Assembly: GCA_050181295.1 (NCBI GenBank)
Contig: JBFXDI010000047.1
Location: 1 to 28,081 of the forward strand
Origin: JBFXDI01 sp050181295
GTDB lineage: Bacteria > Pseudomonadota > Alphaproteobacteria > Rhizobiales > Aestuariivirgaceae
Reading direction: 5' to 3'
Length of the DNA: 28,081 nt
The stretch's first letter is position 1; every line of letters begins with the position of its first letter. This document shows, in pieces, positions 1 to 8,345 of this stretch. The notes below the pieces were generated by a model. It saw only the letters and a list, made by a program, of their open reading frames with translations. It did not search any database and was not told the DNA's origin. The translations under genes and the position numbers were made by a program.

Positions 1-515
1 TGCTTGATGACCGGCAGCACGCCGCCCGCCAAGCGGCCCTGCATGGCCGAGCGCGCGAGCAGCGACGCGACGGCCACGTCGGTCGCATAGGCCCTGTCGC
101 CGATGATGTCGTGGCTGCCGGGCTGCGGCACGTCGAGCACCGGCAGGCAATCGACGGTGATGCCGGCCTTCCGAAGATCTTCCGCCAGAAGTCGCGTCAC
201 CAGCCAGGCCGCGCGCAAGGCCCTCAGGGGCTCGGCCGCGTGCAGCCGTCCGAAGGCCGCAGCGGGTGGATAGCGGCGCCAGAGCGGCGGCCCCAGCCGC
301 TGCACGCGCCCGCCCTCCTGGTCGATGAGCACCGGAGCGTTGCGGCGACCAACGGCGACGCGGAAGGCGTGCGCGAGGGTCCGGATCTGCTCCGGCTTCT
401 CGCAGTTGCGCTTGAAGAGGATGAAGCCCCAGGGCTTCGTCGTCTGCAGGAACTCGACCTCGGGTCCGGTCAGCTCAGGACCACCGCATCCACAGATGAA
501 GGCGCCAGCGGTCAT
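1..515 (-). CDS. nagZ: Beta-N-acetylhexosaminidase NagZ, N-terminal part (3' end outside window)
   Basis: Glycoside hydrolase family 3 enzyme that removes N-acetylglucosamine from muropeptides during cytoplasmic peptidoglycan recycling. Reading from the ATG at 515, about 171 codons are present before the window edge. The translation shows the NagZ signatures IDQEGGRVQRL (about residue 64), DCLPVLDVP, IGDRAY and finally LPVIKH, the start of the conserved KH-containing loop that carries the catalytic His further on. The C-terminal half is missing only because the window ends. The start lies 22 bases after the stop of the SPOR gene on the same strand, so it is probably co-transcribed with that gene, argS and dgt. 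In related Hyphomicrobiales this block usually continues into scpA, scpB and tatA, which would lie beyond position 1. The identification is firm. Confidence 0.93.
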   Translation of the reverse strand, partial: MTAGAFICGCGGPELTGPEVEFLQTTKPWGFILFKRNCEKPEQIRTLAHAFRVAVGRRNAPVLIDQEGGRVQRLGPPLWRRYPPAAAFGRLHAAEPLRALRAAWLVTRLLAEDLRKAGITVDCLPVLDVPQPGSHDIIGDRAYATDVAVASLLARSAMQGRLAGGVLPVIK

Positions 516-537
516 GGGAGACGGTGGTGCGTGCCTG

Positions 538-3141
538 CTACTGACGACGCACCAGGCAGTCCTTCTCGCCGGCGGCGATCAGGGAGCTGCAAAACTGCGT
601 GGCGGCTTCCTTGGTGGCCATGGGACCGACGCCCAGCCGATAGAAGGTGCCGGCGGCGCCGAGGTCGGAACGCTCGACACGGGAGCGGAGGTTGCCGACG
701 AGGCCCGGGTGCCGCTGCGAAAGACGCTGGAATTCGCCCTGGGCTTCGCCCTCGCTACGGAAGGAGGCAAGCTGCACGACATAGCCCGAGGCTTCGGTGG
801 GCGCGGGCGCCTGCGGATTTGCCACCGCGACCTGCTGCTGTGCCTGCGGCTGTTGCTGTGATTGCGGCGGCGTCTGCACCTGCTGCTGTACCTGCGCCCG
901 CTGCTGCTGCTGCGCCTGGACCGGCTGCTGGAATGTCTGCTGCGGCTGCGGCGCGGGCTGCGTCTGCACGGCCTGCTGGAATACCGCCTGCTGACCCTGC
1001 TCGTTGCTGGCGATCTTGCCGATCGGCTCAGGCTGGCTGCTCTGGAAGGTTCCCGTGAACGGCGTGCGCGAGCCCTCCAGCGGATCGACGTCGCGCTTCC
1101 TGCGCGCCCTCGGCGTGGTGTCCGGAGCCTGCTGCAGCGCCTGCGGTGGCGGCGGGTTGAAGGTGAAGGACTGCTGCGCCTGAGGCTGCTGTTGCTGCGC
1201 CGGCTGCTGGTTGAGCGGCGCGGGCGCGATCTGCACCGGGCCCGTGCCCTGCAGCGCCTGCGGCGTATCGTTGGCGGCGCGGGCCGTCTCGGTCTGCTGC
1301 TTGCGCGGTTTCGCAGCGGGGTCCGTCGCCTTGCGCTCAGCGGAGGGCTCGGGCTTCTTTGGCTCCGCAAGCGCCTGGTTCGGTTGTGGCTCCTCAGGCA
1401 GCGAAGACGTCTCGGTAAGGTCAGTGCCCTGTTTGGCCGAGCGCTCGGACTTGAGCGCGTCCTCGATCGCGTTCGAGGAGGCAGGCTCCGGTACCTGCCG
1501 GCTCGTGGTTTGCTGGGTGCCGTTGTCGATGCGTCCCTGCTCGCCGGTGCCTGGCGGCGGCGGCAGCGGCAGCGGCAGCGGCTCGGTGCCCTGCTGGTTC
1601 TGCTGGGCGTTCGGATCCTGATTGGCCGGCGGAATCTGCTGTTGCTGCGCCGGCGGCTGCTGGGCCTGGGGCAACTGCTGCTGCGGCTGCTCCTCGGTCG
1701 GAACGATGCGCTCCGGCTCCAGCGTTTCCTCGCCGAGGATCCGGTCGTAGATCTGCTTGCGGCCCTGCGGCGTCTGGGGCTGGGGTATTGCCTGCTGGCT
1801 CTCGGGCTCCGGCGTCGCCTTCACCGGCTCCTGAGGAGACGTCACCACAGGCACGTCGCCGGTATCGATGGCCCGCGTGGCCGACTGCTGTTGCTGCTTG
1901 TACCAGTAGATCAGCCCACCGGCGATGGCGGCCACGGCGAGCAGCGCGAGCAGAAGGATGATCGGGCCGCTGCGGCTGCGGGGCTCGTCCTCCTCGTAGT
2001 CGTCGTCATAGCCGCGATAGGCGGCCGTGTAGTCGGACGCCTTGGCGCGGCGCGGGCTCACGGGGCGGCGGGCCGGCCGCTCGTCCTCGAACACTTCCTC
2101 GAGGTCGTCCTCGATATAGTCGAGCTCGCGCGCATGCGCTCCCCGGCGCGGCGGCACCCGGCGCTCGACCTCGGGCCTTCTCGGGTTCGGGCGGTTCGCC
2201 CGCATGGCTTCCGCATCGCCCCGCATCGGGCGCGGCTCCGGCGCGCCGAGCGGCGCAGTCGCGGCGGCCTGCCTGTAGGGGTTCTGAGGCTCGGGCCTCG
2301 CGGCCGGGAACGGAGCGGGCTCCGGTCGGGGCGGCACATAGGAAGACGGCGACGGGCGGTTGAAGCCCTCCGCCGCACGCGGCTGCTCACCGGCCGAACG
2401 CGCCGGCCGGATATAGTTGGCATTCGTCGGAGAATAGGGTGGCGGCGAGATGGGCGCGAAGGCGGACGGCGCTGGCGTCTCCCGCTTGGCGGCGGCGATT
2501 TCCTCATCAGCGAAGCTGAACCGCGGCTTCTCCTCCGCGGCGGTGGGCTGGGCCGGCTGGGCCTGACGCGCATCGCCGTTCGAGGCGGGCTTGGGCGCCT
2601 CCTGCGCCTTCTGTCGCGCCGCTGCGAGCCGTTGCTGCACCAAGCGCTCGGCGGCTTCCCGCTGGGCACGCAGACGCTCGCCGAATTCGTCATTCGGATT
2701 GCGCGGGCCGGCGGCAGGACGTCCCTGCGCTCCGGGACGGCCGGTCTGCATCGAAAGACGGTTGGCCGAAGGCTGCCTGTTCGCTGTCTCGCGCTCGGCG
2801 GCCGGAGCCTCGGGGCCCCTCGGCGGCATCGGGCGCATGCCGGGCTCGGCGCGCTTCTCCTGTCCGGCCGCGGTGACCGGCGGCCTCGGCGGAATGCGGG
2901 GCGCCATCGGGGCGGTGCGCTCGACAGGCGTCGGGCGCCTCGAAAGGGATGAACGGCCCGTCTCGGCAGACTTCTCCGTCTCGCTCGCCGCCAGTTCGTC
3001 GCGGCCCGGACCACGCGGGCCGGACTCACGCGGCCGGAACTCATCCGAAAGCTTCGGAAGGCCCTTGTTCACGCCCAGACGGTCGCGCCAGTTTCTCTTT
3101 TCGCCCGTGGGGGAACCGTCCCTCGTGGAGTCCTGATCCAT
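538..3141 (-). CDS. Large SPOR-domain, single-pass membrane protein
   Basis: This 867-residue protein is organised as a cytoplasmic part of about 390 residues rich in Pro, Arg, Ala and Glu, one transmembrane helix at about 391-413 (GPIILLLALLAVAAIAGGLI), a long Gln/Pro-rich region predicted to be periplasmic (about 415-780), and a C-terminal SPOR domain at about 785-867 beginning SGYVVQLASFRS. SPOR domains bind peptidoglycan stripped of stem peptides at division sites, so a role in envelope growth or septation is inferred. An acidic stretch with EDDLEEVFEDE precedes the membrane helix. Most of the protein looks disordered. It sits 15 bases after argS and 22 bases before nagZ, the usual place for a SPOR gene in Hyphomicrobiales. 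It is much longer than simple SPOR proteins such as DedD or FtsN. The ATG at 3141 is the first in frame and leaves a short argS gap. The precise function is unknown. Confidence 0.9.
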   Translation of the reverse strand: MDQDSTRDGSPTGEKRNWRDRLGVNKGLPKLSDEFRPRESGPRGPGRDELAASETEKSAETGRSSLSRRPTPVERTAPMAPRIPPRPPVTAAGQEKRAEPGMRPMPPRGPEAPAAERETANRQPSANRLSMQTGRPGAQGRPAAGPRNPNDEFGERLRAQREAAERLVQQRLAAARQKAQEAPKPASNGDARQAQPAQPTAAEEKPRFSFADEEIAAAKRETPAPSAFAPISPPPYSPTNANYIRPARSAGEQPRAAEGFNRPSPSSYVPPRPEPAPFPAARPEPQNPYRQAAATAPLGAPEPRPMRGDAEAMRANRPNPRRPEVERRVPPRRGAHARELDYIEDDLEEVFEDERPARRPVSPRRAKASDYTAAYRGYDDDYEEDEPRSRSGPIILLLALLAVAAIAGGLIYWYKQQQQSATRAIDTGDVPVVTSPQEPVKATPEPESQQAIPQPQTPQGRKQIYDRILGEETLEPERIVPTEEQPQQQLPQAQQPPAQQQQIPPANQDPNAQQNQQGTEPLPLPLPPPPGTGEQGRIDNGTQQTTSRQVPEPASSNAIEDALKSERSAKQGTDLTETSSLPEEPQPNQALAEPKKPEPSAERKATDPAAKPRKQQTETARAANDTPQALQGTGPVQIAPAPLNQQPAQQQQPQAQQSFTFNPPPPQALQQAPDTTPRARRKRDVDPLEGSRTPFTGTFQSSQPEPIGKIASNEQGQQAVFQQAVQTQPAPQPQQTFQQPVQAQQQQRAQVQQQVQTPPQSQQQPQAQQQVAVANPQAPAPTEASGYVVQLASFRSEGEAQGEFQRLSQRHPGLVGNLRSRVERSDLGAAGTFYRLGVGPMATKEAATQFCSSLIAAGEKDCLVRRQ

Positions 3142-3156
3142 TCGCTGAAGTCCGCC

Positions 3157-4911
3157 CTACATCTCTGCGACAGGCCTGACCCCCAATATGGCGAGGCCAT
3201 TCGCGAGAACATACCGAATCGCTCGCAATAAAGCGAGACGCGCAACAGTATCACGTATGTGATCCCTGGAGATAAATCTCAAATGCGGCAACTCTTTGCC
3301 GCGGTTCCATAAAACGTGGAAATCGCTGGCGAGGTCGTAGAGGTAGAACGCGATGCGGTGCGGCTCGTGCGCCTCGGAGGCCTGTTCCAGAAGACGCGGA
3401 AAAGCCGCCACGCGCCGCATGAGCGCAAGCTCCGCCGGATCCTGCAATGGGCTGAGATCGGCGCTTGAAAGCGTCGCCTCGTCAAGGGCTTGCCCGGGAA
3501 TCTCGATATTCGCGTTGCGGAACACCGAGCAGATGCGGGCGTGCGCGTACTGCACGTAGAACACAGGATTGTCCCGCGATTGTTCCGTGACCTTTTGAAA
3601 GTCGAAATCAAGCGGTGCGTCGTTCTTGCGCGTCAGCATCATGAAGCGCACGACGTCGGAGCCGACCTCGTCCACCACATCGCGCAGCGTCACGAATTCC
3701 CCGGCCCGCTTCGACATCTTGACCGGCACGCCGGCGCGGAAGAGTCGCACGAGCTGCACGAGCTTCACGTCCACGCGGGCCTTCCCGTCCGACAGCGCCG
3801 CAGCCACCGCCTCCAGCCGCCTGACATAGCCGCTGTGATCGGCGCCGAGCACGAAGATCAGATCCTCGAAGCCGCGTCCGATCTTGTCGCGCATGTAGGC
3901 GACGTCGGAGGCGAAGTAGGTGTAGCTCCCGTCCGACTTGACCAGCGGGCGATCGGAATCGTCACCCCAGTCGCTGGTGCGGAAGAGCGTCTGCTCCCGG
4001 TCCTCCCAGTCTTCCGAAGGCTGTCCCTTGGGAGGAGGCAACGTCCCCTGGTAGACGTGCCCCCTGGCCCTCAGCGCCTCGAGCGTCAGATCGATCGGCC
4101 CCCCCTGCCCGTGCAGCGAGGCCTCGGAGAAGAAGGTTTCGTGGTGGATGTTGAGCGCGGAGAGGTCGCCCCTGATGACGGCGAGCATCTCCGCGACCGC
4201 CGCGGCGCGCACGATCGGCAGCCATTCGTGCTCGGGCCTCCCGAGCAGCGCATCTCCATGGAGATCGGCGAGCGCCCGGCCGACGGGCTTCAGATAGTCG
4301 CCGGGATAGAGCCCTTCCGGGATTTTCCCGATGTCCTCGCCCAGCGCCTCGCGGTAGCGCAGGTAGACGGAGCGGGCGAGCACGTCGACCTGCACGCCCG
4401 CGTCGTTGATGTAATATTCGCGCGTGACGGCATGACCGGTCGTCGCAAGCAGGTTGGCGAGCGCATCGCCGAACACCGCCCCCCGGCAGTGGCCGACATG
4501 CATGGGGCCGGTGGGATTGGCGGAGACGTATTCGACATTCACCTTGCGGCCGCGTCCAAGCTCGGAGCGGCCATAGGCTTCACCCTCCGAAAGAGCCGAG
4601 CGCACGATCCTCTGCCACACCTCGTCCTTGAGACGCAGGTTCACGAAGCCCGCCCCGGCGATCTCGGCGCCGACCACGTCTTCGTTCTTCGCGAGCTCGG
4701 CAGCGAGCGCCTCGGCGATGGCGCGGGGCGCTGTCTTCGCGGCCTTGGCGAGCACCATGGCGGCGTTGGTGGTGACGTCGCCATGCGAGGGATCGCGCGG
4801 CGGCTCGACGGCGATGCGGGAACGGTCGAGCCCGTCCGGCAGCTTGCCGGCGGCGACAAGCCGGCCGAGCGCCTCGCGCACCACGGCATCGAAATGGGCA
4901 AAGAGATTCAT
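3157..4911 (-). CDS. argS: Arginyl-tRNA synthetase
   Basis: Class I aminoacyl-tRNA synthetase that charges tRNA-Arg in the cytoplasm. The 584-residue product has the expected length. It begins MNLFAHFD, carries an ArgRS-specific N-terminal domain, the HIGH-type motif ANPTGPMHVGH (HVGH at residues 138-141), REYYINDAG, the KMSKS-type motif KMSKR at 398-402, and a C-terminal anticodon-binding helical domain ending in the ArgRS-like RPVAEM. An in-frame ATG 60 bases upstream (4971) would add a basic, non-conserved stretch overlapping a strong hairpin, so the ATG at 4911 is preferred. The SPOR gene starts 15 bases downstream, and dgt ends 104 bases upstream on the same strand. Confidence 0.97.
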   Translation of the reverse strand: MNLFAHFDAVVREALGRLVAAGKLPDGLDRSRIAVEPPRDPSHGDVTTNAAMVLAKAAKTAPRAIAEALAAELAKNEDVVGAEIAGAGFVNLRLKDEVWQRIVRSALSEGEAYGRSELGRGRKVNVEYVSANPTGPMHVGHCRGAVFGDALANLLATTGHAVTREYYINDAGVQVDVLARSVYLRYREALGEDIGKIPEGLYPGDYLKPVGRALADLHGDALLGRPEHEWLPIVRAAAVAEMLAVIRGDLSALNIHHETFFSEASLHGQGGPIDLTLEALRARGHVYQGTLPPPKGQPSEDWEDREQTLFRTSDWGDDSDRPLVKSDGSYTYFASDVAYMRDKIGRGFEDLIFVLGADHSGYVRRLEAVAAALSDGKARVDVKLVQLVRLFRAGVPVKMSKRAGEFVTLRDVVDEVGSDVVRFMMLTRKNDAPLDFDFQKVTEQSRDNPVFYVQYAHARICSVFRNANIEIPGQALDEATLSSADLSPLQDPAELALMRRVAAFPRLLEQASEAHEPHRIAFYLYDLASDFHVLWNRGKELPHLRFISRDHIRDTVARLALLRAIRYVLANGLAILGVRPVAEM

Positions 4912-4938
4912 GGGCAAGTATCGTTGACTGCAGCATGT

Positions 4939-4968
4939 CCGACGACGCCGGGCCTGCATCGTCGTCGG
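4939..4968 (-). promoter_or_regulatory. Hairpin in the dgt-argS gap
   Basis: A perfect 9-bp inverted repeat (CCGACGACG at 4939-4947 with CGTCGTCGG at 4960-4968) encloses a 12-base loop, between the end of dgt and the start of argS. No T tract follows on the minus strand, so it is not a classical intrinsic terminator. It could attenuate or stabilise the message between dgt and argS, and its role is a guess. Confidence 0.4.
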
Positions 4969-5015
4969 CAACGGGACCCTGGGGAAACGGCGGCTTTCGC
5001 CTTCAGGACCCTGCG

Positions 5016-6188
5016 CTAACGGAAAAGCGGATCGAGGTCAAACAGCCGCTTGTGGCTCTGGAGCGCATAGCGGTCCGTCATGCCGGCGATGAAGTCGCAG
5101 ACCTGGCGCGGGAAGCCGCCCGCCTCCTCGGCCGCCGCCTCCTCCGACCAGTTGGCCGGAAGGAGCGAGGGGTCGTCGAGATAGGAAAGGAAAAGCTCCC
5201 GCACCACCCGGCGCGCCCTCTGCATGATGCTGTCGATCTTGGCGTGGTGATAGACGCGCCGCGAGAGGAAGTTCTGGAGGACACGGTTCTTCTCCTGCAT
5301 CTGAGCGGAGAAGGCGACGATGGGCTCGGGAGCTCCGCGCGCGTCGTCCGCGCTCCGCGGTCCGTGGCGGTCGAGGCGCTTTCGCGTTTCGGCGCGCACG
5401 TCCTCCACCAGCCACGAGATGACGCGACGGCCCGTCTCGTGGATGACGCGGCTCGATGCGAGGTCGGGCCACGTCCTCAGCACCTCGCTCAGCGCCTCGC
5501 CCGCGAGCGGCACGTCGCCCAGGTCGATGACGTTGAAGAGTTTCGCCCTGAGCCCGTCGTCGATATCGTGCGCGTTGTAGGCGATGTCGTCGGAGATGGC
5601 GGCGACCTGCGCCTCGAGGGAGGCCTGCGCGGCGGGGTCGATGCCGTGCCTGCGGGCGAAGGCCAGCATCGCCTCGGAGCCGAGGGAGCGTCCCTCCCCG
5701 CCGACCAGCGGCCCGCCATGCTTGATGAGGCCCTCGAGCGTCTCCCAGCTCAGGTTCAGCCCGTCGAAGGCGGCGTAGCGGCGCTCGAGCCGAGTCACGA
5801 TTCGGATGCCCTGGGCATTGTGGTCGAAGCCGCCATCCCGGACCATCAGCTCGTCCAGCTCCCGCTCGCCGGCGTGGCCGAACGGGGTGTGGCCGAGGTC
5901 GTGGGCGAGCGCCAGGGCCTCCGTCAGATCCTCGTCCAGGCCGAGCGAGCGGGCGATCGACCGCGCGATCTGGGCAACCTCCAGGCTGTGGGTCAGCCGG
6001 GTGCGGAAATGATCCCCCTCATGGTAAACGAACACTTGGGTCTTGTGCTTCAGGCGCCGGAACGACGTTGAATGGATAATGCGGTCCCGGTCGCGCTGGA
6101 ACGGGGTCCGGGACGGACTTTCCGGCTCCGGAACCACCCGCCCGCGCGAGGCGGCTGGGTCGGTTGCATAGGGCGCATGCGGGATCAT
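5016..6188 (-). CDS. dgt: Deoxyguanosinetriphosphate triphosphohydrolase-like protein (HD domain)
   Basis: HD-superfamily dNTP triphosphohydrolase, predicted to split dNTPs into deoxynucleosides and triphosphate in the cytoplasm. Of 390 residues from the ATG at 6188, the N-terminal half holds SRTPFQRDRDRIIHSTSFRRL, the typical dGTPase opening, then H67 in LTHSLEVAQIAR, the paired H96-D97 in HDLGHTPFGHAGE, and a later metal Asp in IAYNAHDIDDG. These are the HD metal ligands. The C-terminal region is the usual helical part. A TTG nine bases upstream (6197) is also in frame. A purine-rich AGGGG lies 12 bases before the ATG and closer to the TTG, so the exact start is uncertain. The gene is divergent from erpA, a neighbour relation common in Hyphomicrobiales. 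Confidence 0.93.
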   Translation of the reverse strand: MIPHAPYATDPAASRGRVVPEPESPSRTPFQRDRDRIIHSTSFRRLKHKTQVFVYHEGDHFRTRLTHSLEVAQIARSIARSLGLDEDLTEALALAHDLGHTPFGHAGERELDELMVRDGGFDHNAQGIRIVTRLERRYAAFDGLNLSWETLEGLIKHGGPLVGGEGRSLGSEAMLAFARRHGIDPAAQASLEAQVAAISDDIAYNAHDIDDGLRAKLFNVIDLGDVPLAGEALSEVLRTWPDLASSRVIHETGRRVISWLVEDVRAETRKRLDRHGPRSADDARGAPEPIVAFSAQMQEKNRVLQNFLSRRVYHHAKIDSIMQRARRVVRELFLSYLDDPSLLPANWSEEAAAEEAGGFPRQVCDFIAGMTDRYALQSHKRLFDLDPLFR

Positions 6189-6210
6189 GCGGTGCAAATG
6201 CCCCTGTCCG

Positions 6211-6240
6211 TTGACTTTTCGCCCTTGCTTGCCGACATAT
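6211..6240 (+). promoter_or_regulatory. Candidate sigma-70-type promoter for erpA
   Basis: TTGACT at 6211-6216 resembles a -35 box. After an 18-base spacer, ACATAT (6235-6240) could serve as the -10 box, giving a start near 6247, upstream of the AGGAG ribosome site. It lies in the short divergent gap between dgt and erpA. The -35 match is good and the -10 is weak. Confidence 0.35.
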
Positions 6241-6272
6241 TCGGATAAGTGAGCTTCAGGAGTCGCTTGATC

Positions 6273-6599
6273 ATGGCCTCCATCTCTCTAACGCCTCGCG
6301 CCGCCCGGCGCATCAAGGAGATCGTCGCCGCCGAGCCGGGGAAATCGGTCCTGCGCGTGTCGGTTGCCGGGGGCGGCTGCTCTGGCTTCCAGTACGAGTT
6401 CGGGCTCGAGGAGACCAAGGAGCCGGACGATCTCACGATCGAGCGCGACGGCGCCACGGTGGTCATCGATTCCGTGTCGCTTGCCTATCTGCTCGGCTCG
6501 GAGATCGACTTCGCGGACGACCTCATCGGCGCGCAGTTCAAGATCCACAATCCCAACGCCACGGCGTCCTGCGGCTGCGGCACGAGCTTCTCGATCTGA
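6273..6599 (+). CDS. erpA: Iron-sulfur cluster insertion protein, ErpA type
   Basis: A-type Fe-S carrier of 108 residues that passes clusters to apo-proteins. The conserved cysteines are present: C36 in GGGCSGFQY and C100/C102 in SCGCGTSFSI, the HesB/IscA/ErpA signature. Fold-typical segments ITPRAARRI-like (residues 5-15) and the FHNPNA-like IHNPNA (91-96) are visible. An in-frame GTG at 6249 would add eight residues, but AGGAG at 6259-6263 sits 9 bases before the ATG at 6273, which decides the start. It is divergent from dgt and followed by xth after 42 bases. Assignment to ErpA rather than another A-type carrier rests on length, context and alphaproteobacterial precedent. Confidence 0.92.
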   Translation: MASISLTPRAARRIKEIVAAEPGKSVLRVSVAGGGCSGFQYEFGLEETKEPDDLTIERDGATVVIDSVSLAYLLGSEIDFADDLIGAQFKIHNPNATASCGCGTSFSI

Positions 6600-6641
6600 T
6601 GCGTCGGCATCGTCTCCCTGCCGGCCCGGCCTGAGCGGACG

Positions 6642-7424
6642 ATGCTCGTCGCCACCTGGAACATCAACGGCATCAAGGCGCGCATCGCCACACTTCTGCG
6701 TTGGCTCGAGGAGGCCAAGCCCGACGTTTGCTGCCTGCAGGAGATCAAGTGCGAGGACCAGGCCTTCCCCGCGCTCGAGATCGAAGCGCTGGGCTACAAC
6801 TTCGCGGTTCACGGCCAGAAGGGCTTCAACGGTGTCGCCGTCCTTTCGAAGCGCCCTTTCGAGGAAAGAGTGGTCCGCCTGCCGGGCGATGAGGACGACA
6901 ACCATTCCCGCTACATCGAGACCGTCGTCGCAAGCCGCAACGCGCCCTTCCGCGTAGCGTCCATCTATCTGCCGAACGGCAATCCGGTCGACACGCCGAA
7001 GTTTCCCTACAAGCTCGCCTGGATGGATCGGCTGATCGTCCATGCGCGATCGCGCCTGAAGCTCGAGGAGCCCTTGGTGCTGGCCGGCGACTTCAACGTC
7101 ATTCCCGAGGAGCGCGATGCCCGCCATCCCGAGCGCTGGGTCGATGATGCGCTGTTCCAGCCCGAGACGCGGCGGAAATTCCGGACACTTCTCAATCTCG
7201 GCCTGACGGAGACCGTCCGCTCGCTATCGGACGATCCGGGGCTCTACACCTTCTGGGACTATCAGGCGGGCGCCTGGCAGCGCAACAACGGCATCCGCAT
7301 CGACCATCTGCTGCTGTCCCCGCAGGCAGCCGACCGACTCAAGTCGTTCCGGATCGACAAGCATGTCCGCGGCTGGGACAAGCCGTCCGATCACGTGCCG
7401 GTGCTGGCGGAGTTCGCGGAGTAG
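6642..7424 (+). CDS. xth: Exodeoxyribonuclease III (AP endonuclease)
   Basis: Exonuclease/endonuclease/phosphatase-fold DNA repair enzyme that cleaves at abasic sites and trims 3' ends. All expected active-site residues are visible in the 260-residue product: N7 in TWNINGI, E34 in LQEIK, Y109, D150 and N152 in AGDFNVIP, D221 in IRIDHLL, and the D250-H251 pair in PSDHVPV. Length matches single-domain XthA proteins. The ATG at 6642 begins directly with MLVATWNING, so no alternative start is likely. It follows erpA by 42 bases and probably shares its transcript. It converges on the ExoR-like gene with only 18 bases between stops. Confidence 0.96.
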   Translation: MLVATWNINGIKARIATLLRWLEEAKPDVCCLQEIKCEDQAFPALEIEALGYNFAVHGQKGFNGVAVLSKRPFEERVVRLPGDEDDNHSRYIETVVASRNAPFRVASIYLPNGNPVDTPKFPYKLAWMDRLIVHARSRLKLEEPLVLAGDFNVIPEERDARHPERWVDDALFQPETRRKFRTLLNLGLTETVRSLSDDPGLYTFWDYQAGAWQRNNGIRIDHLLLSPQAADRLKSFRIDKHVRGWDKPSDHVPVLAEFAE

Positions 7425-7442
7425 AGCGCTCCGCCGCTCGCC

Positions 7443-8345
7443 CTACTGGACTTCGGAGGAGAGGGTCACCGGCGCAGGCGGGAAGCGCTCGGACCAGGCC
7501 TGCGCGCCGGCCTCGCCGTCGGCCCGCTCGGTGGGCGAGACCTGGGCGAGCATGATGTCGAGCCGGTCGAAGATCTGCGGCTGCTGCTCGGGACGCGAGG
7601 CCTGGGTCGCGAGCGTATACCACATGACCGCCGCCGAGCGGTCCTGGCGCACGATCTCGCCGCCCCAATAGAGATCGCCCAGCAGCGCCTGCGCCGGAGC
7701 GTAACGCTTGCGCGCCGCAAGGGTGAGCCAGCGCAGGGCCTGGTTGGTGTTGCGGTTCACCCACGAGCCCTTGAGGTACATGCTTCCGAGCCCGAACTGG
7801 GCGCCCGGATGCGCGTAGCCGACGGCGGCGTTGTAGAGTTGGAACGCGCGCTGCGGATCCGCCCGAATGCCGGCGGCGGCATCTCCGTCGCGATAGTAGT
7901 CGGCGACCCGCACGATCGAATCGACCATGATATCGAGCACGCCCGGCCGCGGCTCGGACGGATCGTAGTCCTCCGCCACCTTGCGATAGCAGTCGAACGC
8001 CTTGGCCTGGTCCACCTGCACGCCGAGGCCCAGCCGCCAGATGTGGCCGAGATACCAGTTGGCGACCACGTTGCCGTTCTCCACCGCCGCCTCAAGGTGC
8101 TTGCGGGCCTTGTCGTAGTCGCCGTTGCGATAGGCCTTTTTGGCCTTCTGCATGTGGTTTTGCCACAGCGATATATCGCCAAGAAGCGAGGGAGGATCGA
8201 TCTTGGGCTTCGCCGGCATGAACGAATAGAACTGGCTGCCGAACGTATCGGCATCGGCTTCCTGCGCCGAGACCGCCGGCGGCTGGGACACCAGTCCCGT
8301 CACCGCCGCGGCGAGGAGAATGCTATATGTCCGCATAGCAAACAC
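7443..8345 (-). CDS. Periplasmic Sel1-like repeat protein, ExoR-like
   Basis: A 300-residue exported protein with a signal peptide (hydrophobic ILLAAAVTGLV, predicted cleavage after VSA at residue 27). The mature part has Sel1/TPR-like helical repeats: HLEAAVENGNVVANWYLGHI (about 83-102) with GVQVDQAKAFDCYRKVAE, then GAQFGLGSMYLKG (181-193) with QALRWLTLAARK, then AQALLGDLYWGGE (218-230) with AAVMWYTLAT. The overall plan resembles rhizobial ExoR, the periplasmic repressor of the ExoS-ChvI system, but no name is assigned without a search. GGAAAGG stands six bases before the GTG at 8345 and 15 before an ATG at 8336, favouring the GTG. The start overlaps the end of ilvD by 23 bases, suggesting translational coupling. 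It could instead be an unrelated SEL1 protein. Confidence 0.8.
   Translation of the reverse strand: MFAMRTYSILLAAAVTGLVSQPPAVSAQEADADTFGSQFYSFMPAKPKIDPPSLLGDISLWQNHMQKAKKAYRNGDYDKARKHLEAAVENGNVVANWYLGHIWRLGLGVQVDQAKAFDCYRKVAEDYDPSEPRPGVLDIMVDSIVRVADYYRDGDAAAGIRADPQRAFQLYNAAVGYAHPGAQFGLGSMYLKGSWVNRNTNQALRWLTLAARKRYAPAQALLGDLYWGGEIVRQDRSAAVMWYTLATQASRPEQQPQIFDRLDIMLAQVSPTERADGEAGAQAWSERFPPAPVTLSSEVQ

Noticed and set aside
797..994. Cysteine-rich 65-codon frame on the plus strand
   Set aside because: Cys codons arise from TGC in the CTG-repeat complement of Gln codons; not a metallothionein-like gene.
1500..1700. Possible tandem DNA repeat or CRISPR-like pattern
   Set aside because: Irregular CTG/CGG-rich triplets are simply Gln/Pro codons of the SPOR protein; there is no fixed repeat-spacer period.
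862..2952. Plus-strand open frame of 696 codons opposite the SPOR gene
   Set aside because: Leu/Arg-rich product created by reading CAG/Pro codons of the SPOR gene on the other strand; no motif, and the minus-strand frame has a helix and SPOR domain.
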